This document shows positions 6,334-14,786 of a DNA stretch of 42,105 nt, piece after piece. This DNA is from DATJGF01 sp035495315. Lineage in GTDB: Bacteria; Verrucomicrobiota; Verrucomicrobiia; Limisphaerales; UBA8199. Numbering within the stretch: position 1 is the stretch's first letter; each line of letters opens with the position of its first letter. A program made the position numbers and the translations under genes. The stretch is taken from assembly GCA_035495315.1 (NCBI GenBank), contig DATJGF010000100.1, forward strand, positions 1 to 42,105. Direction: 5' to 3'. The notes below the pieces were generated by a model. The model ran no database searches. It was not told the origin of the DNA and worked only from the letters and a program-made list of their open reading frames with translations.

Positions 6334-8034
6334 ATGCCCGAGATCGACGCGGATGAGCAATTCTATCGCGACACCGAGAGCATCGCCTTTCCGAAGCTCA
6401 ACGATGGACAACTGGCGATGCTGGAGCCACTTGGCAAGCGCCGCATTCTCCGCGCCGGCGAACTGTTATTCAAAGCCGGCCAACGCGACCTCGGCTTGAC
6501 CGTTGTCTTGCGCGGCGGTCTCGAGGTCTTCGACTCTCGCGACGGCCAGGAGCTAATCCTCGCGACGCCGGGTCCGCGTGATTTTGTCGGTGAAGTCGGC
6601 ATGCTGATGGGCACGGCGGCGCTGGGCAGCGCGCGGGGCAAAGCTGAAGAAAGCGAGCTCCTGGAAGTCCCCGCCGGGCGGCTGCGGCAGGCACTGGCGG
6701 AGTTGCCCGGGGTAAGCGAACCAATCGTGAGCGCGTTCATCATGCGCCGGCAGCGGCTGCAGCGTGATCGCGAGTTCGCCGGGTTGCGCATCCTGTCCCA
6801 GAGCGATTCGCGTGAGGGCCGGCAACTGGACGATTTCCTCGACAAAAACCATATCCCGCACCAGCTGATCGATTTTCAGAGCGATTACGGGCGCGCGCTT
6901 TGTGATCGGTTCCACCTGACGAGCCGGGACTTGCCAACCTTCATCACCTCCAACGGCATGCCGCTTCGGCGTCCCTCTTTGCGCGAGGTTGCCCGGGTCG
7001 TTGGACTGTTGCGCTCGCTCGCCGGCGAGGAAGAGGACGGTGAGATCACTTGCGACCTGGTTATCGTCGGTGCCGGGCCGGCCGGTCTGGCGGCTGCCGT
7101 CTATGCCGCTTCCGAAGGCCTTAAGACTGTTATCCTGGAAGGCTACGCCCCCGGCGGTCAGGCCGGCGCATCTTCGTTGATCGAGAATTTCTTTGGCTTT
7201 CCCACCGGCGTCCGCGGCGGAGACCTGACCTACTACGCGCAACTTCAGGCGTTTCGATTCGGCGCGAAGTTCTCGACACCGTCGCCCGCGCTGTCGATGT
7301 CATTTGCGAATGGGGATTACCGAGCGAATATCCACATCGAAGGCTGCGAGGCGACGTTGCGCGCCAAGTGCGTTCTCATCGCGACCGGCGCCCAATACCG
7401 ACGGCTGGAGGCCGAAGGACGTGAGGAATTCGAGGGCTGCGGCGTTTACTATGCTGCGACGGGGCGTGAAGCCAAACTCTGCCGCAATGCAACCGTGATT
7501 GTTGCCGGAGGCGGCAACTCGGCCGGACAAGCCGCGATGTTTCTCTCCGAAGTTGCCGACAAGGTTTTCCTGATTATCCGCAGCGACGGTTTGGCCAAGA
7601 GCATGTCGAGTTATCTGTCGCGGCGCGTCGAGACCCGCGAGAATATCGAGATACTGAAGCACACGGAGATTCGGAGAATGCTGGGCGGCAAAGCGCTCGA
7701 AGCCGTCGAACTGGAGAACACCAGCACGCACGAACACCGCACCATCCGCACCTCGGCGGTCTTTTCCATGATCGGCGCTTTGCCCTGCACGAGCTGGCTG
7801 CCGCCCGAGATTGAGTGTGACGCCAAGGGGTTCATCAAGACTGGACAGGCCGTAGCGGGCGCGCCTGCATGGAAAGCGATGGACCGTTTGCCCGGACCGC
7901 TGGAGACGAGTCGTCCGGGGATATTTGCCGCGGGCGATGTGCGTTCGGGCTCAGTCAAGCGCTGCGCGGCGGCGGTCGGCGAAGGCGGCATGGCGGTCGA
8001 AGGGGTGCACGAGGTGCTGGGAACCTATTCTTGA
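6334..8034 (+). CDS. Cyclic-nucleotide-domain / thioredoxin-reductase-like flavoprotein
   Basis: This 566-residue fusion has three parts. Residues about 15-150 form a cyclic-nucleotide-binding (CRP-like) beta-roll. Residues about 152-228 resemble a glutaredoxin/thioredoxin-like alpha/beta unit without a CxxC pair. Residues about 240-560 are a pyridine-nucleotide-disulfide oxidoreductase of the thioredoxin-reductase type, with VIVGAGPAG (FAD), GGGNSAGQ (NADPH) and a C-terminal GIFAAGDVR. The redox CATC motif is replaced by VYYAAT (371-376), so disulfide reduction at that site is impossible. It probably oxidises NADPH with electrons going elsewhere, under ligand control by the first domain. A GGAGGA stretch precedes ATG 6334. 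It reads divergently from the cassette-like block. Confidence 0.88.
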   Translation: MPEIDADEQFYRDTESIAFPKLNDGQLAMLEPLGKRRILRAGELLFKAGQRDLGLTVVLRGGLEVFDSRDGQELILATPGPRDFVGEVGMLMGTAALGSARGKAEESELLEVPAGRLRQALAELPGVSEPIVSAFIMRRQRLQRDREFAGLRILSQSDSREGRQLDDFLDKNHIPHQLIDFQSDYGRALCDRFHLTSRDLPTFITSNGMPLRRPSLREVARVVGLLRSLAGEEEDGEITCDLVIVGAGPAGLAAAVYAASEGLKTVILEGYAPGGQAGASSLIENFFGFPTGVRGGDLTYYAQLQAFRFGAKFSTPSPALSMSFANGDYRANIHIEGCEATLRAKCVLIATGAQYRRLEAEGREEFEGCGVYYAATGREAKLCRNATVIVAGGGNSAGQAAMFLSEVADKVFLIIRSDGLAKSMSSYLSRRVETRENIEILKHTEIRRMLGGKALEAVELENTSTHEHRTIRTSAVFSMIGALPCTSWLPPEIECDAKGFIKTGQAVAGAPAWKAMDRLPGPLETSRPGIFAAGDVRSGSVKRCAAAVGEGGMAVEGVHEVLGTYS

Positions 8035-8377
8035 CTGGAGCATCGAACAATCAAACGGAATAAGCGAACGGCGAGCAATTTGGAATATCGAATTACCGAT
8101 GTCCTGACTGCAGCCTGACCCGAACATTGAACAATCGAACACTGAACTGCCGGCCTCTGTCATTGCAATTTGAATTCTAAAATTTGGAACCTGTCATTCG
8201 TCATTCGCTCCCGTCACCCAACCTACCTTTCAAACCTGTAATCATCGGGAAAGGCATTAGCAATCCGGCTATGGTGTATTGTTCTAGAAACCACAATGCC
8301 CCGGTTGGGCGGTTCAACAGGACACACGGGGAGACTCGCCAGCGACAGCGTGCTGAGAACTTTAGGCGGGCAAACAA
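8035..8377. other. Gap with phrase-like repeats
   Basis: There is no convincing gene. The text repeats short words such as GAACATTGAACAATCGAACACTGAAC and GTCATTCGTCATTCG with small changes, a type of intergenic low-complexity DNA that also occurs at 36110-36250 and 37004-37085. No tRNA, terminator with a T-run, or clear promoter was seen. Confidence 0.5.
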
Positions 8378-8608
8378 ATGAAAGTAATCGGCCAAAAATG
8401 CGGGTGGGTCGTCGCTCAGAAAGAACGGCGCGTCCTTAAACTGTTGCGAGGGCATACCCGGGACTGCGAGCACGACTTTGTGACCAATACTCCGGGCACC
8501 CCACGTCAGATGCGCGGCGCGAAAATTCAGGTTGAGTTTGCCCCTGAAGAGCTATCGGGATTCGAGCCACCTATCTACATTGCCAAGGCGGAGGATTTGG
8601 CCGCCTGA
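8378..8608 (+). CDS. Possible small soluble protein, hypothetical
   Basis: The frame encodes 76 residues from an ATG. The product is basic at the start (MKVIGQKCGWVVAQKERRVLKLLRG) with an acidic, proline-containing end (FAPEELSGFEPPIYIAKAEDL). No signal peptide, membrane segment or known family was seen, and no good ribosome-binding site precedes it. It stands alone between repeat-rich gaps. The amino-acid composition is credible for a protein, but the case rests only on that and on its length. Confidence 0.35.
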   Translation: MKVIGQKCGWVVAQKERRVLKLLRGHTRDCEHDFVTNTPGTPRQMRGAKIQVEFAPEELSGFEPPIYIAKAEDLAA

Positions 8609-8679
8609 AATCGGAACGCCGGATTCCTGCGAATGCATGCAGTCGCGGTCGTAGATGCGTGCAAGTCGAGTCGTATCTG

Positions 8680-8817
8680 CTCTCATTAACCCCAGCTTCA
8701 GCTGGGGATTGGCGCGTGGGGAACCGAGCGGAACCGAGCACGCTCGGAAAACCGCTTAAGCGGTTCGAACTATCTATGGGCAGTCTACACCTCGCTGAAG
8801 CGAGGTGTTAATGAGAG
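8680..8817. repeat. 138-bp palindrome-rich element with 10-bp inverted ends
   Basis: The ends are CTCTCATTAA (8680-8689) and its exact reverse complement (8808-8817). Inside are four hairpin or palindrome words: CCCCAGC-TTCA-GCTGGGG (8690-8707), CCGAGC-AC-GCTCGG (8734-8747), AACCGCTTAAGCGGTT (8750-8765) and ACACCTCGC-TGAA-GCGAGGTGT (8787-8808). It contains no ORF, so it looks like a non-coding dispersed element similar to REP/BIME or MITE DNA. No target-site duplication is evident. Confidence 0.7.
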
Positions 8818-8881
8818 GGGCTCACTACGACGGCAGTTTAGTACCATGTTGCCCACCGCCACGCCGTGCACTCCACCTCGC

Positions 8882-9090
8882 CGCCCGCCACAACGCCGCC
8901 CGCCACAACGCCGTCAGTACAACGGCGCCCGCCACAACGGCGCCCGCCACAACGGCCCCCACCACAACGCCGTCAGTACAACGCCGCCCACCACAACGCC
9001 GCGACCAAAATGCCGCGCCCTACGACGCCGCCCGCTATCAAGGCCGCCCACTAGAACGCCGTCAGTACAACGGCGCCCACCACAACGCCA
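8882..9090. repeat. Degenerate 14-16-bp minisatellite
   Basis: About fourteen copies of a GC-rich unit centred on CCACAACGCCGCC follow one another, and some carry the variant GTCAGTACAACG. Measured between successive ACAACG-like cores, the spacing is mostly 15 but also 14 and 16, so no reading frame survives the whole array. It is followed by about 270 bp without recognised content up to the DUF4160 gene. The mixed periods argue against a repeat protein and for slippage-prone DNA. Confidence 0.75.
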
Positions 9091-9364
9091 TCTTCCGGTT
9101 TGCCTCGGCGATCGTCGACGTGATCCAGCCAGATACTGCGCTGCGTGTGCCTGGCTTCCCTCCAAACTCACCAAAATTTCCCAGGCGTGGGACTGGATTT
9201 CCCAAAGATGAACCTCGGACTCTCACTGGAGGCTGACGTCTTTTAGGATAACCCATGTAATCAAGCTGGTTACGAGGCATCGCTCGGCTGGCACCGGCTT
9301 TGCTTTACCAATTGCTAGTCCGAAAAAGAACCCAATTCGGGAACCGCAACAGGAAAAATTAATT

Positions 9365-9625
9365 ATGCCAGTGCTATCGAAATTTTACGGGATCGTGATC
9401 CGGATGCTGTTCGTTCGCGAGTTCACCGCGCACTTCTACGCGTATTACGACAAGTCGGAACTCATGATCGGTGTCGCCCCGGTGCGAATCATTCAAGGTG
9501 AGGCACCCGCCCGCGTACGCCAACTCGTGCTCGAGTGGGCAACGCAACACCAATATGATCTGCTGACGGCATGGAATTCCATGGCCCGCGCGCGCCAACC
9601 TCAACCCATTCAGCCGTTGGACTGA
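9365..9625 (+). CDS. DUF4160 family protein
   Basis: The 86-residue product matches the DUF4160 pattern from end to end. It starts MPVLSKFYGIVIRM, followed by the conserved region around HFYAYYDKSELMIGVAPVRIIQGEAP (positions about 22-50) and a helix with LVLEWATQHQYDLLTAWN near the end. Family members are about 80-90 residues, so it is full length. They often sit beside DUF2442 genes and have been suspected of toxin-antitoxin-like roles; no DUF2442 gene is adjacent here. AGGA precedes the ATG by about ten bases. The biochemical role is unknown. Confidence 0.85.
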   Translation: MPVLSKFYGIVIRMLFVREFTAHFYAYYDKSELMIGVAPVRIIQGEAPARVRQLVLEWATQHQYDLLTAWNSMARARQPQPIQPLD

Positions 9626-9659
9626 AACGCGGAGAATCCAATCGGGTTTTGAACGCAAA

Positions 9660-12104
9660 ATGAACGACCTGAAATTCGCCCTTCGCCAATTGGTGAAGAA
9701 TCCCGGCTTCACCGGGGTGGCGGTGCTCACACTCGCGCTGGGGATCGGCGCGAACACCGCCATTTTTACGACCATCGACAAATTGCTGATGCGGCCCTTG
9801 CCGGTGGCGAACCCTGAACAGCTTGTGCTCGTTGGCCAGGCGCGTGGACCTGGGCAGGTGGAGTTCGACTTTAACTACCCGCTTTTTCTGGATTACCAGC
9901 GTGAAAACAGCGCGTTCAGCCAGTTGACAGCCACCGCGGAGATGGATGTCGGCCTGGGCACCGGAGGAGCGACGGAGCGCCAACGCGCGATGTTGGTATC
10001 GGGCAACTATTTCACGATGTTAGGTGTGAACGCCGCGCTAGGACGCACGTTCGCAGCAAATGAGGGGCGCGAAATCGATGATGCAGCGGTCGCGGTCCTG
10101 AGCTACGGGCTATGGCAACGGGGTTTTGGGGCAGAACCGCAAGTGATCGGGCGCCGCGTTACGGTCAATGGCCGGCCGTTTACAGTTATCGGCGTGGCTC
10201 CACGTGAGTTCACGGGAACCTCGCGGGCAACAGTTCCGGACATGTACCTTCCGATTACGACGTATGGTCAACTCACCGGACCGCTTCCCGGAGGAGAGCA
10301 CCCGCTGCGCACACGCTATTTCACCTGGCTTTATATAATGGGGCGTTTGAAGAACCCAGTAACGCGGGAACAAACCCAATCCGGGATGAACGTGCTGGCG
10401 AGCCAGATCTATTCAGTATCGCCAGCCAACACCTCAACGAACATCGCGATATTGCCGGGGGCCAGGGGCTTTACTCACGACCTCAAAGAAGCGCGTTTGC
10501 CGCTGAATCTCTTGTTCGCAACGGCCGCCCTGGTCCTGCTCATCGCTTGCGCCAATCTCGCCAGCCTTCAGATCGCTAGAGCCACAGGCCGAACCCGTGA
10601 GTTTGCCATACGCGCGGCGCTGGGGGCCAAGCGCGCGCGCCTCATCCGGGAACTCCTCAGTGAGAGCCTTATTCTCTCGTTGGGGGGTGGGGCTATGGGG
10701 CTGTTAGCGGCAAACTGGTTCACTTCAGTGTTGGAGCATTTTCGGCCGGCAGAGTTTAGAGTCGAGTTCGGAACCGTGTTGGACAATCGCGTCCTGCTGT
10801 TTACCCTTACCGCGTCTGTCTTGACTGGAATAGTGTTCGGCCTTGTTCCGGCATTGCGCGCCAGCCGGCCGCAATTGGTCGTCGAACTAAAAGCCGGCGG
10901 GGGGACGACCGATAGTCACCCCGGCCGCTGGACTCTCCGCAGCGCGTTGGTGGTTTTTCAAGTCGCTCTTTCGCTGGTCGTGCTTGTCAGCGCAGGCTTG
11001 TGCGCGCGGAGCCTCGGAAAACTTCAGCAGCTCGATCCCGGCTTCGAACCTTCCCGGGTATTGCTGATGTCCTTCAACCTCGAGCTCAACAATTATACGG
11101 AAGCGCAGTCAAAACAATTCTACGACCAGCTCCTGGAGCGAGTTCGGGGTTTGCCCGGTGTGGAGGCGGCCAGCCTTGGTTTGACGACACCACTCAGCGG
11201 CCGCGGCCCGGCAACGAGCGTTGAACGGATCGAAGGTTACCAACCCGGGCCGCGCGAATACCCCTTTGGAGAGTTCAACATCATTGACGCTGACTACTTC
11301 CGTGCGCTCGGCATCCCGCTGTTGCGAGGACGAGATTTTAATTCGGCCGATGCCTTTAAGGCAGCGCCGGTGGTGATCGTCAATGAAGCTTTCGCGCATC
11401 GCTACTGGCCCGGCCAGGACCCAATCGGCAAGCGCATTTTCCAACACGGGCCGAATGGAGGAATCGCAACCGAGGTGGTTGGCTTGGCTCAAAGCACACA
11501 CAGTCGATATCTGGGAGACTCGCCGCGACCCGGCCTTTATTTCCCCCGCGCGCAGAAGCTCGAAGGCACTCAAACGCTGGTCGTACGAAGCGGCGTGGAG
11601 CCCTCGACGGCCATCCGCGCATTGCGCGAGATGGTGAAGTCGCTGGACGCCAATGTGCCTGTATTCAACATCCGCACCTTGGCCCAGCAGAAAGATGGGT
11701 CGCTGGCGATGCAGCGGATGGCGGCAACTCTATTGAGCGGTTTCGGTCTCCTGGCACTCTCCCTTGCAGCGTTGGGTATCTATGGAACCCTGGCTTACGC
11801 GGTCAGCCGACGCACTCGCGAAATTGGCGTCCGAATGGCTCTCGGTGCGCAGATGCGGGACGTGTTGGCTTTGGTCTTGCGCCAGGGAGTCACGCTCGCT
11901 GGAGTCGGCATTCTTCTTGGACTGATCGCTGCGTTTGGGGCGACGCGCCTGCTGCGAGGCTTCCTGTACCAAGTGGAGCCAACTGACTCGCTCACAATCG
12001 TCAGCGTTCTGGCCGTGCTCGGTATTGCGGCCGCACTTGCCTGTTGGTGGCCGGCTCGCTGCGCGGCCAAAGTCGATCCCTTGGAAGCACTGAGATATGA
12101 ATGA
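9660..12104 (+). CDS. ABC transporter permease, FtsX/MacB type (ADOP-like)
   Basis: This 814-residue membrane protein starts with MNDLKFALRQLVKNPGFT, the hallmark start of the large duplicated-permease family common in Acidobacteria and Verrucomicrobia. It has one transmembrane segment near residue 20-40, then a MacB periplasmic core-like domain (about 50-240). A first FtsX block of helices follows (about 275-420), then a second periplasmic domain and a final FtsX block (about 690-800) ending in PARCAAKVDPLEALRYE. Relatives act in tripartite export or lipoprotein handling with a MacB-type ATPase, but no ATPase gene is present in this window. It overlaps the next, paralogous gene by 8 bp. Confidence 0.88.
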   Translation: MNDLKFALRQLVKNPGFTGVAVLTLALGIGANTAIFTTIDKLLMRPLPVANPEQLVLVGQARGPGQVEFDFNYPLFLDYQRENSAFSQLTATAEMDVGLGTGGATERQRAMLVSGNYFTMLGVNAALGRTFAANEGREIDDAAVAVLSYGLWQRGFGAEPQVIGRRVTVNGRPFTVIGVAPREFTGTSRATVPDMYLPITTYGQLTGPLPGGEHPLRTRYFTWLYIMGRLKNPVTREQTQSGMNVLASQIYSVSPANTSTNIAILPGARGFTHDLKEARLPLNLLFATAALVLLIACANLASLQIARATGRTREFAIRAALGAKRARLIRELLSESLILSLGGGAMGLLAANWFTSVLEHFRPAEFRVEFGTVLDNRVLLFTLTASVLTGIVFGLVPALRASRPQLVVELKAGGGTTDSHPGRWTLRSALVVFQVALSLVVLVSAGLCARSLGKLQQLDPGFEPSRVLLMSFNLELNNYTEAQSKQFYDQLLERVRGLPGVEAASLGLTTPLSGRGPATSVERIEGYQPGPREYPFGEFNIIDADYFRALGIPLLRGRDFNSADAFKAAPVVIVNEAFAHRYWPGQDPIGKRIFQHGPNGGIATEVVGLAQSTHSRYLGDSPRPGLYFPRAQKLEGTQTLVVRSGVEPSTAIRALREMVKSLDANVPVFNIRTLAQQKDGSLAMQRMAATLLSGFGLLALSLAALGIYGTLAYAVSRRTREIGVRMALGAQMRDVLALVLRQGVTLAGVGILLGLIAAFGATRLLRGFLYQVEPTDSLTIVSVLAVLGIAAALACWWPARCAAKVDPLEALRYE

Positions 12105-14499
12105 CCTGAAATTCGCCTTTCGCCAACTGGTGCAGAACCCCGGCTTTACCGCAGTGGCGGTACTCTCGCTTTCGCTCGGTTTGGGCGTAAACACCGCGAT
12201 GTTCAGCGTGGTAGATTGCATACTGCTAAAGCCGCTCCCTTACAGAGAACCGGAACGATTGGTCAACGTATTTGAGAACTGCAAAGCTCAGAAGTTGGAT
12301 TTTGTCGATCTGAACGCGCCAGGTTTTCAGGATTGGCGCGCGCAGAATACAGTTTTCGAAGATATGGCTGCTTACCGGGTACGCGGTTTTGACCTGACGG
12401 GTTTTGCGTTGCCCGAACGTCTCCTTGGCGTCCGTGCCTCGGCCAGTCTGTTCAGCTTACTAGGCGTCAATGCCGGGCTCGGGCGCCTGTTCGATGCGTC
12501 GGAAGACGTCTTTGGAAAAGAGCGGGTAGCCGTGCTCAGCTACGGTGCCTGGTGGGAGCGCTTTGGGCATCAGACCAATATTTTGGGCAAAACCATTACT
12601 CTTGACGGCAACAGCTATTCAATCATCGGGGTTCTGCCCGCAGAGTTTCATTTTCAGAACATTGCAGCGGAGGTATGGGTGCCCCTGGCGTTGGAGCCAT
12701 GGGAGCTGGAAAGCCGAGGAGCTCATGACTATCTCGGCATCGCGCGGCTCAAGCCAGGAGTCACTCTCGACCAAGCGCGGTCCGTCATGGGTGCAATTAC
12801 GACACGGCTGAGCAATCAATTTGAGCTGGCAAAGGGGTGGGGTCTTACACTCGTCCCTATGCAAGAGCAGATTGTGGGTGGCTCTCGAAAGGCGCTGGTC
12901 ATGCTCATGGGAGCTGTCGGCCTGGTGTTGCTGATTGTTTGCTCAAACGTCGCCAATCTCTTGATGGTTCGCGCCGTCGCTCGTGAGCGGGAATTTGCAA
13001 TGCGAGTGGCCCTGGGCGCGGGGCATGGACGCCTTGTGCGCCAGCTCCTGTGCGAGAGCCTGCTGCTGGCTGCCGCCGGGGGTCTTCTCGGAGCGCTAGT
13101 CGCGTTCTGGACCCTCGGGACGGTGGTTAAATTTGGAGCATCTACTTTTCCGCGTCTGGATGAGGTTGGGTTGGACTGGCGGGCGTTGGCGTTCGGGGTG
13201 ACGCTGACGCTCGCCACTGTTCTGGTCTTCGGGTTGGTACCCGCGTGGCTAAGCTTCAATCACAAATTAAGCGACGTCTTGAATAATGGAAATCGAGGAT
13301 CAACCCAGGGCCGGCGCCAAATTTTCAGGGTCGGTTTTGTCACCTGTCAGGTGGGGTTGTCGCTGATATTGCTCATCGGGGCGGCGCTGCTGCTTCGCAG
13401 CTTTGCCCGTCTTTCGTCCGTTGATCTCGGGTTTCAAACCGATCACATTTTGACAGCGGCCCTTTCGATGCCCGAGGCTCGTTTTCCAGGGAGAGAAGCG
13501 CAGCGCAAAGCCTTTCTGGCGCAAGTCGTAGAACGAGTTTCAGCACTGCCCGGCGTGGACTCCGCCGCTTCGCTGATGGGTTTGCCCCTGGTCTTTGGGG
13601 GCGCGCGTTCTGAAGTCTTTGTCGAAGGCCGGGCCGAACCGAAACTCAATGAACCCAGGGCGGCCGGCTATTCGCAAATCAGTCCGGATTATTTTCGCAC
13701 GATGAAAATTCCGTTGTTGCGCGGACGCCCGTTCAACTCCACCGATACAACCAATGCTCCATACGTGGCCATTGTGAACGAAGCTTTCGCGCGCACTTTT
13801 TTCAAAGGCGAGAACCCTATCGGCAAACGACTGCGGGTAATGGACAGCCACCGCGATGAGCCCACCGAGATCATTGGGGTAGTGCGGGACATTCGCCAAC
13901 GCGATATCGCCAACCCGCCGCGCGAAGAGATGTACTTCCCACTGGCTCAACGGTGCTGGTTCGATGCCCAGTTAGTCGTGCACACCAAAACGGACGCTGC
14001 CACCATGATCCCAGCGTTGCGGCGGGCCGTGGCCGAAATCGACTCGGCACAAGCATTGTACCTCGTCCGCAGCTTCGATTCTGTAATCCACGGTGTTCTG
14101 GCACCCCGGCGCTTGCCGATGCTCCTCGTGGCAAGTTTCGCCAGCGCCGCGCTCCTCCTGGCGGCGCTCGGACTATATGGCGTCATGACGTTCGTTGTGA
14201 CCCAGCGCACTCGAGAAATCGGCCTGCGTCTCTCACTCGGCGCGCAAAAACACCAGATCCTTGGTTTGGTTCTGCGTCAAGGGCTTGGCCTGGTCCTGGT
14301 GGGAATTGTCCTTGGTCTTGGGGGAGCCTTTGCGTTGACCCGGCTCTTGCGCACCCTTTTGTTTGAGGTGAGTCCCATCGATTTACTCAGCTTCACTTTG
14401 TTGCCAGCCGTGTTAGTGATTATAGGATCTTTGGCCTGCTGGCTGCCGGCCCGGCGCGCGACGCGGGTCGATCCCATCCAGGCGTTGCGTTACGAATAA
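12097..14499 (+). CDS. ABC transporter permease, FtsX/MacB type (ADOP-like), paralogue
   Basis: The 800-residue product has the same architecture as the gene before it: N-terminal helix, MacB-like periplasmic domain, FtsX block, second periplasmic domain, and FtsX block ending ARRATRVDPIQALRYE. The opening lines of the two proteins are near-identical (MNDLKFAxRQLVxNPGFTxVAVL), while the interiors have diverged, which points to an old tandem duplication. The ATG lies within the last codons of the previous gene, so translation is probably coupled and the two may form a heterodimer. The substrate is unknown and no partner ATPase is in view. Confidence 0.88.
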   Translation: MNDLKFAFRQLVQNPGFTAVAVLSLSLGLGVNTAMFSVVDCILLKPLPYREPERLVNVFENCKAQKLDFVDLNAPGFQDWRAQNTVFEDMAAYRVRGFDLTGFALPERLLGVRASASLFSLLGVNAGLGRLFDASEDVFGKERVAVLSYGAWWERFGHQTNILGKTITLDGNSYSIIGVLPAEFHFQNIAAEVWVPLALEPWELESRGAHDYLGIARLKPGVTLDQARSVMGAITTRLSNQFELAKGWGLTLVPMQEQIVGGSRKALVMLMGAVGLVLLIVCSNVANLLMVRAVAREREFAMRVALGAGHGRLVRQLLCESLLLAAAGGLLGALVAFWTLGTVVKFGASTFPRLDEVGLDWRALAFGVTLTLATVLVFGLVPAWLSFNHKLSDVLNNGNRGSTQGRRQIFRVGFVTCQVGLSLILLIGAALLLRSFARLSSVDLGFQTDHILTAALSMPEARFPGREAQRKAFLAQVVERVSALPGVDSAASLMGLPLVFGGARSEVFVEGRAEPKLNEPRAAGYSQISPDYFRTMKIPLLRGRPFNSTDTTNAPYVAIVNEAFARTFFKGENPIGKRLRVMDSHRDEPTEIIGVVRDIRQRDIANPPREEMYFPLAQRCWFDAQLVVHTKTDAATMIPALRRAVAEIDSAQALYLVRSFDSVIHGVLAPRRLPMLLVASFASAALLLAALGLYGVMTFVVTQRTREIGLRLSLGAQKHQILGLVLRQGLGLVLVGIVLGLGGAFALTRLLRTLLFEVSPIDLLSFTLLPAVLVIIGSLACWLPARRATRVDPIQALRYE

Positions 14500-14786
14500 T
14501 TGAACATCGCCGTTCGCAGTTAAGGAGAAGCCTGCAAATATTTAACCCCGCGGGTTCCCAGACTTTGCGTAACGCGGATCCTGCCGATGGTTTTTGGGGA
14601 GCTTCGGCTGTATTCGGGCTTTGCATCTTCGTTTGCTGTGCACAAACTCACGTCGGCCGCCATTCGCAATCCATCGGTGCGCGATAAAGGCCCAGTCAGG
14701 AGCTTTAAGCCTGAGGTAGCTTTGACCAGAACTCCACGGGCTTATTGTGGCGAACGGTTGACAAGCCGGGCGGCGAGGACATTGCA

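Noticed and set aside
8882..9090. CRISPR array
   Set aside because: The repeats are 14-16 bp, contiguous and without unique spacers, and no cas gene is present.
8805..9236. Repeat-containing frames on both strands with Ala/Arg/His/Asn or Ala/Pro/Leu/Trp pentads
   Set aside because: The repeat period varies between 14 and 16 bp, so no frame is preserved. The pentapeptide-like look is a by-product of the minisatellite.
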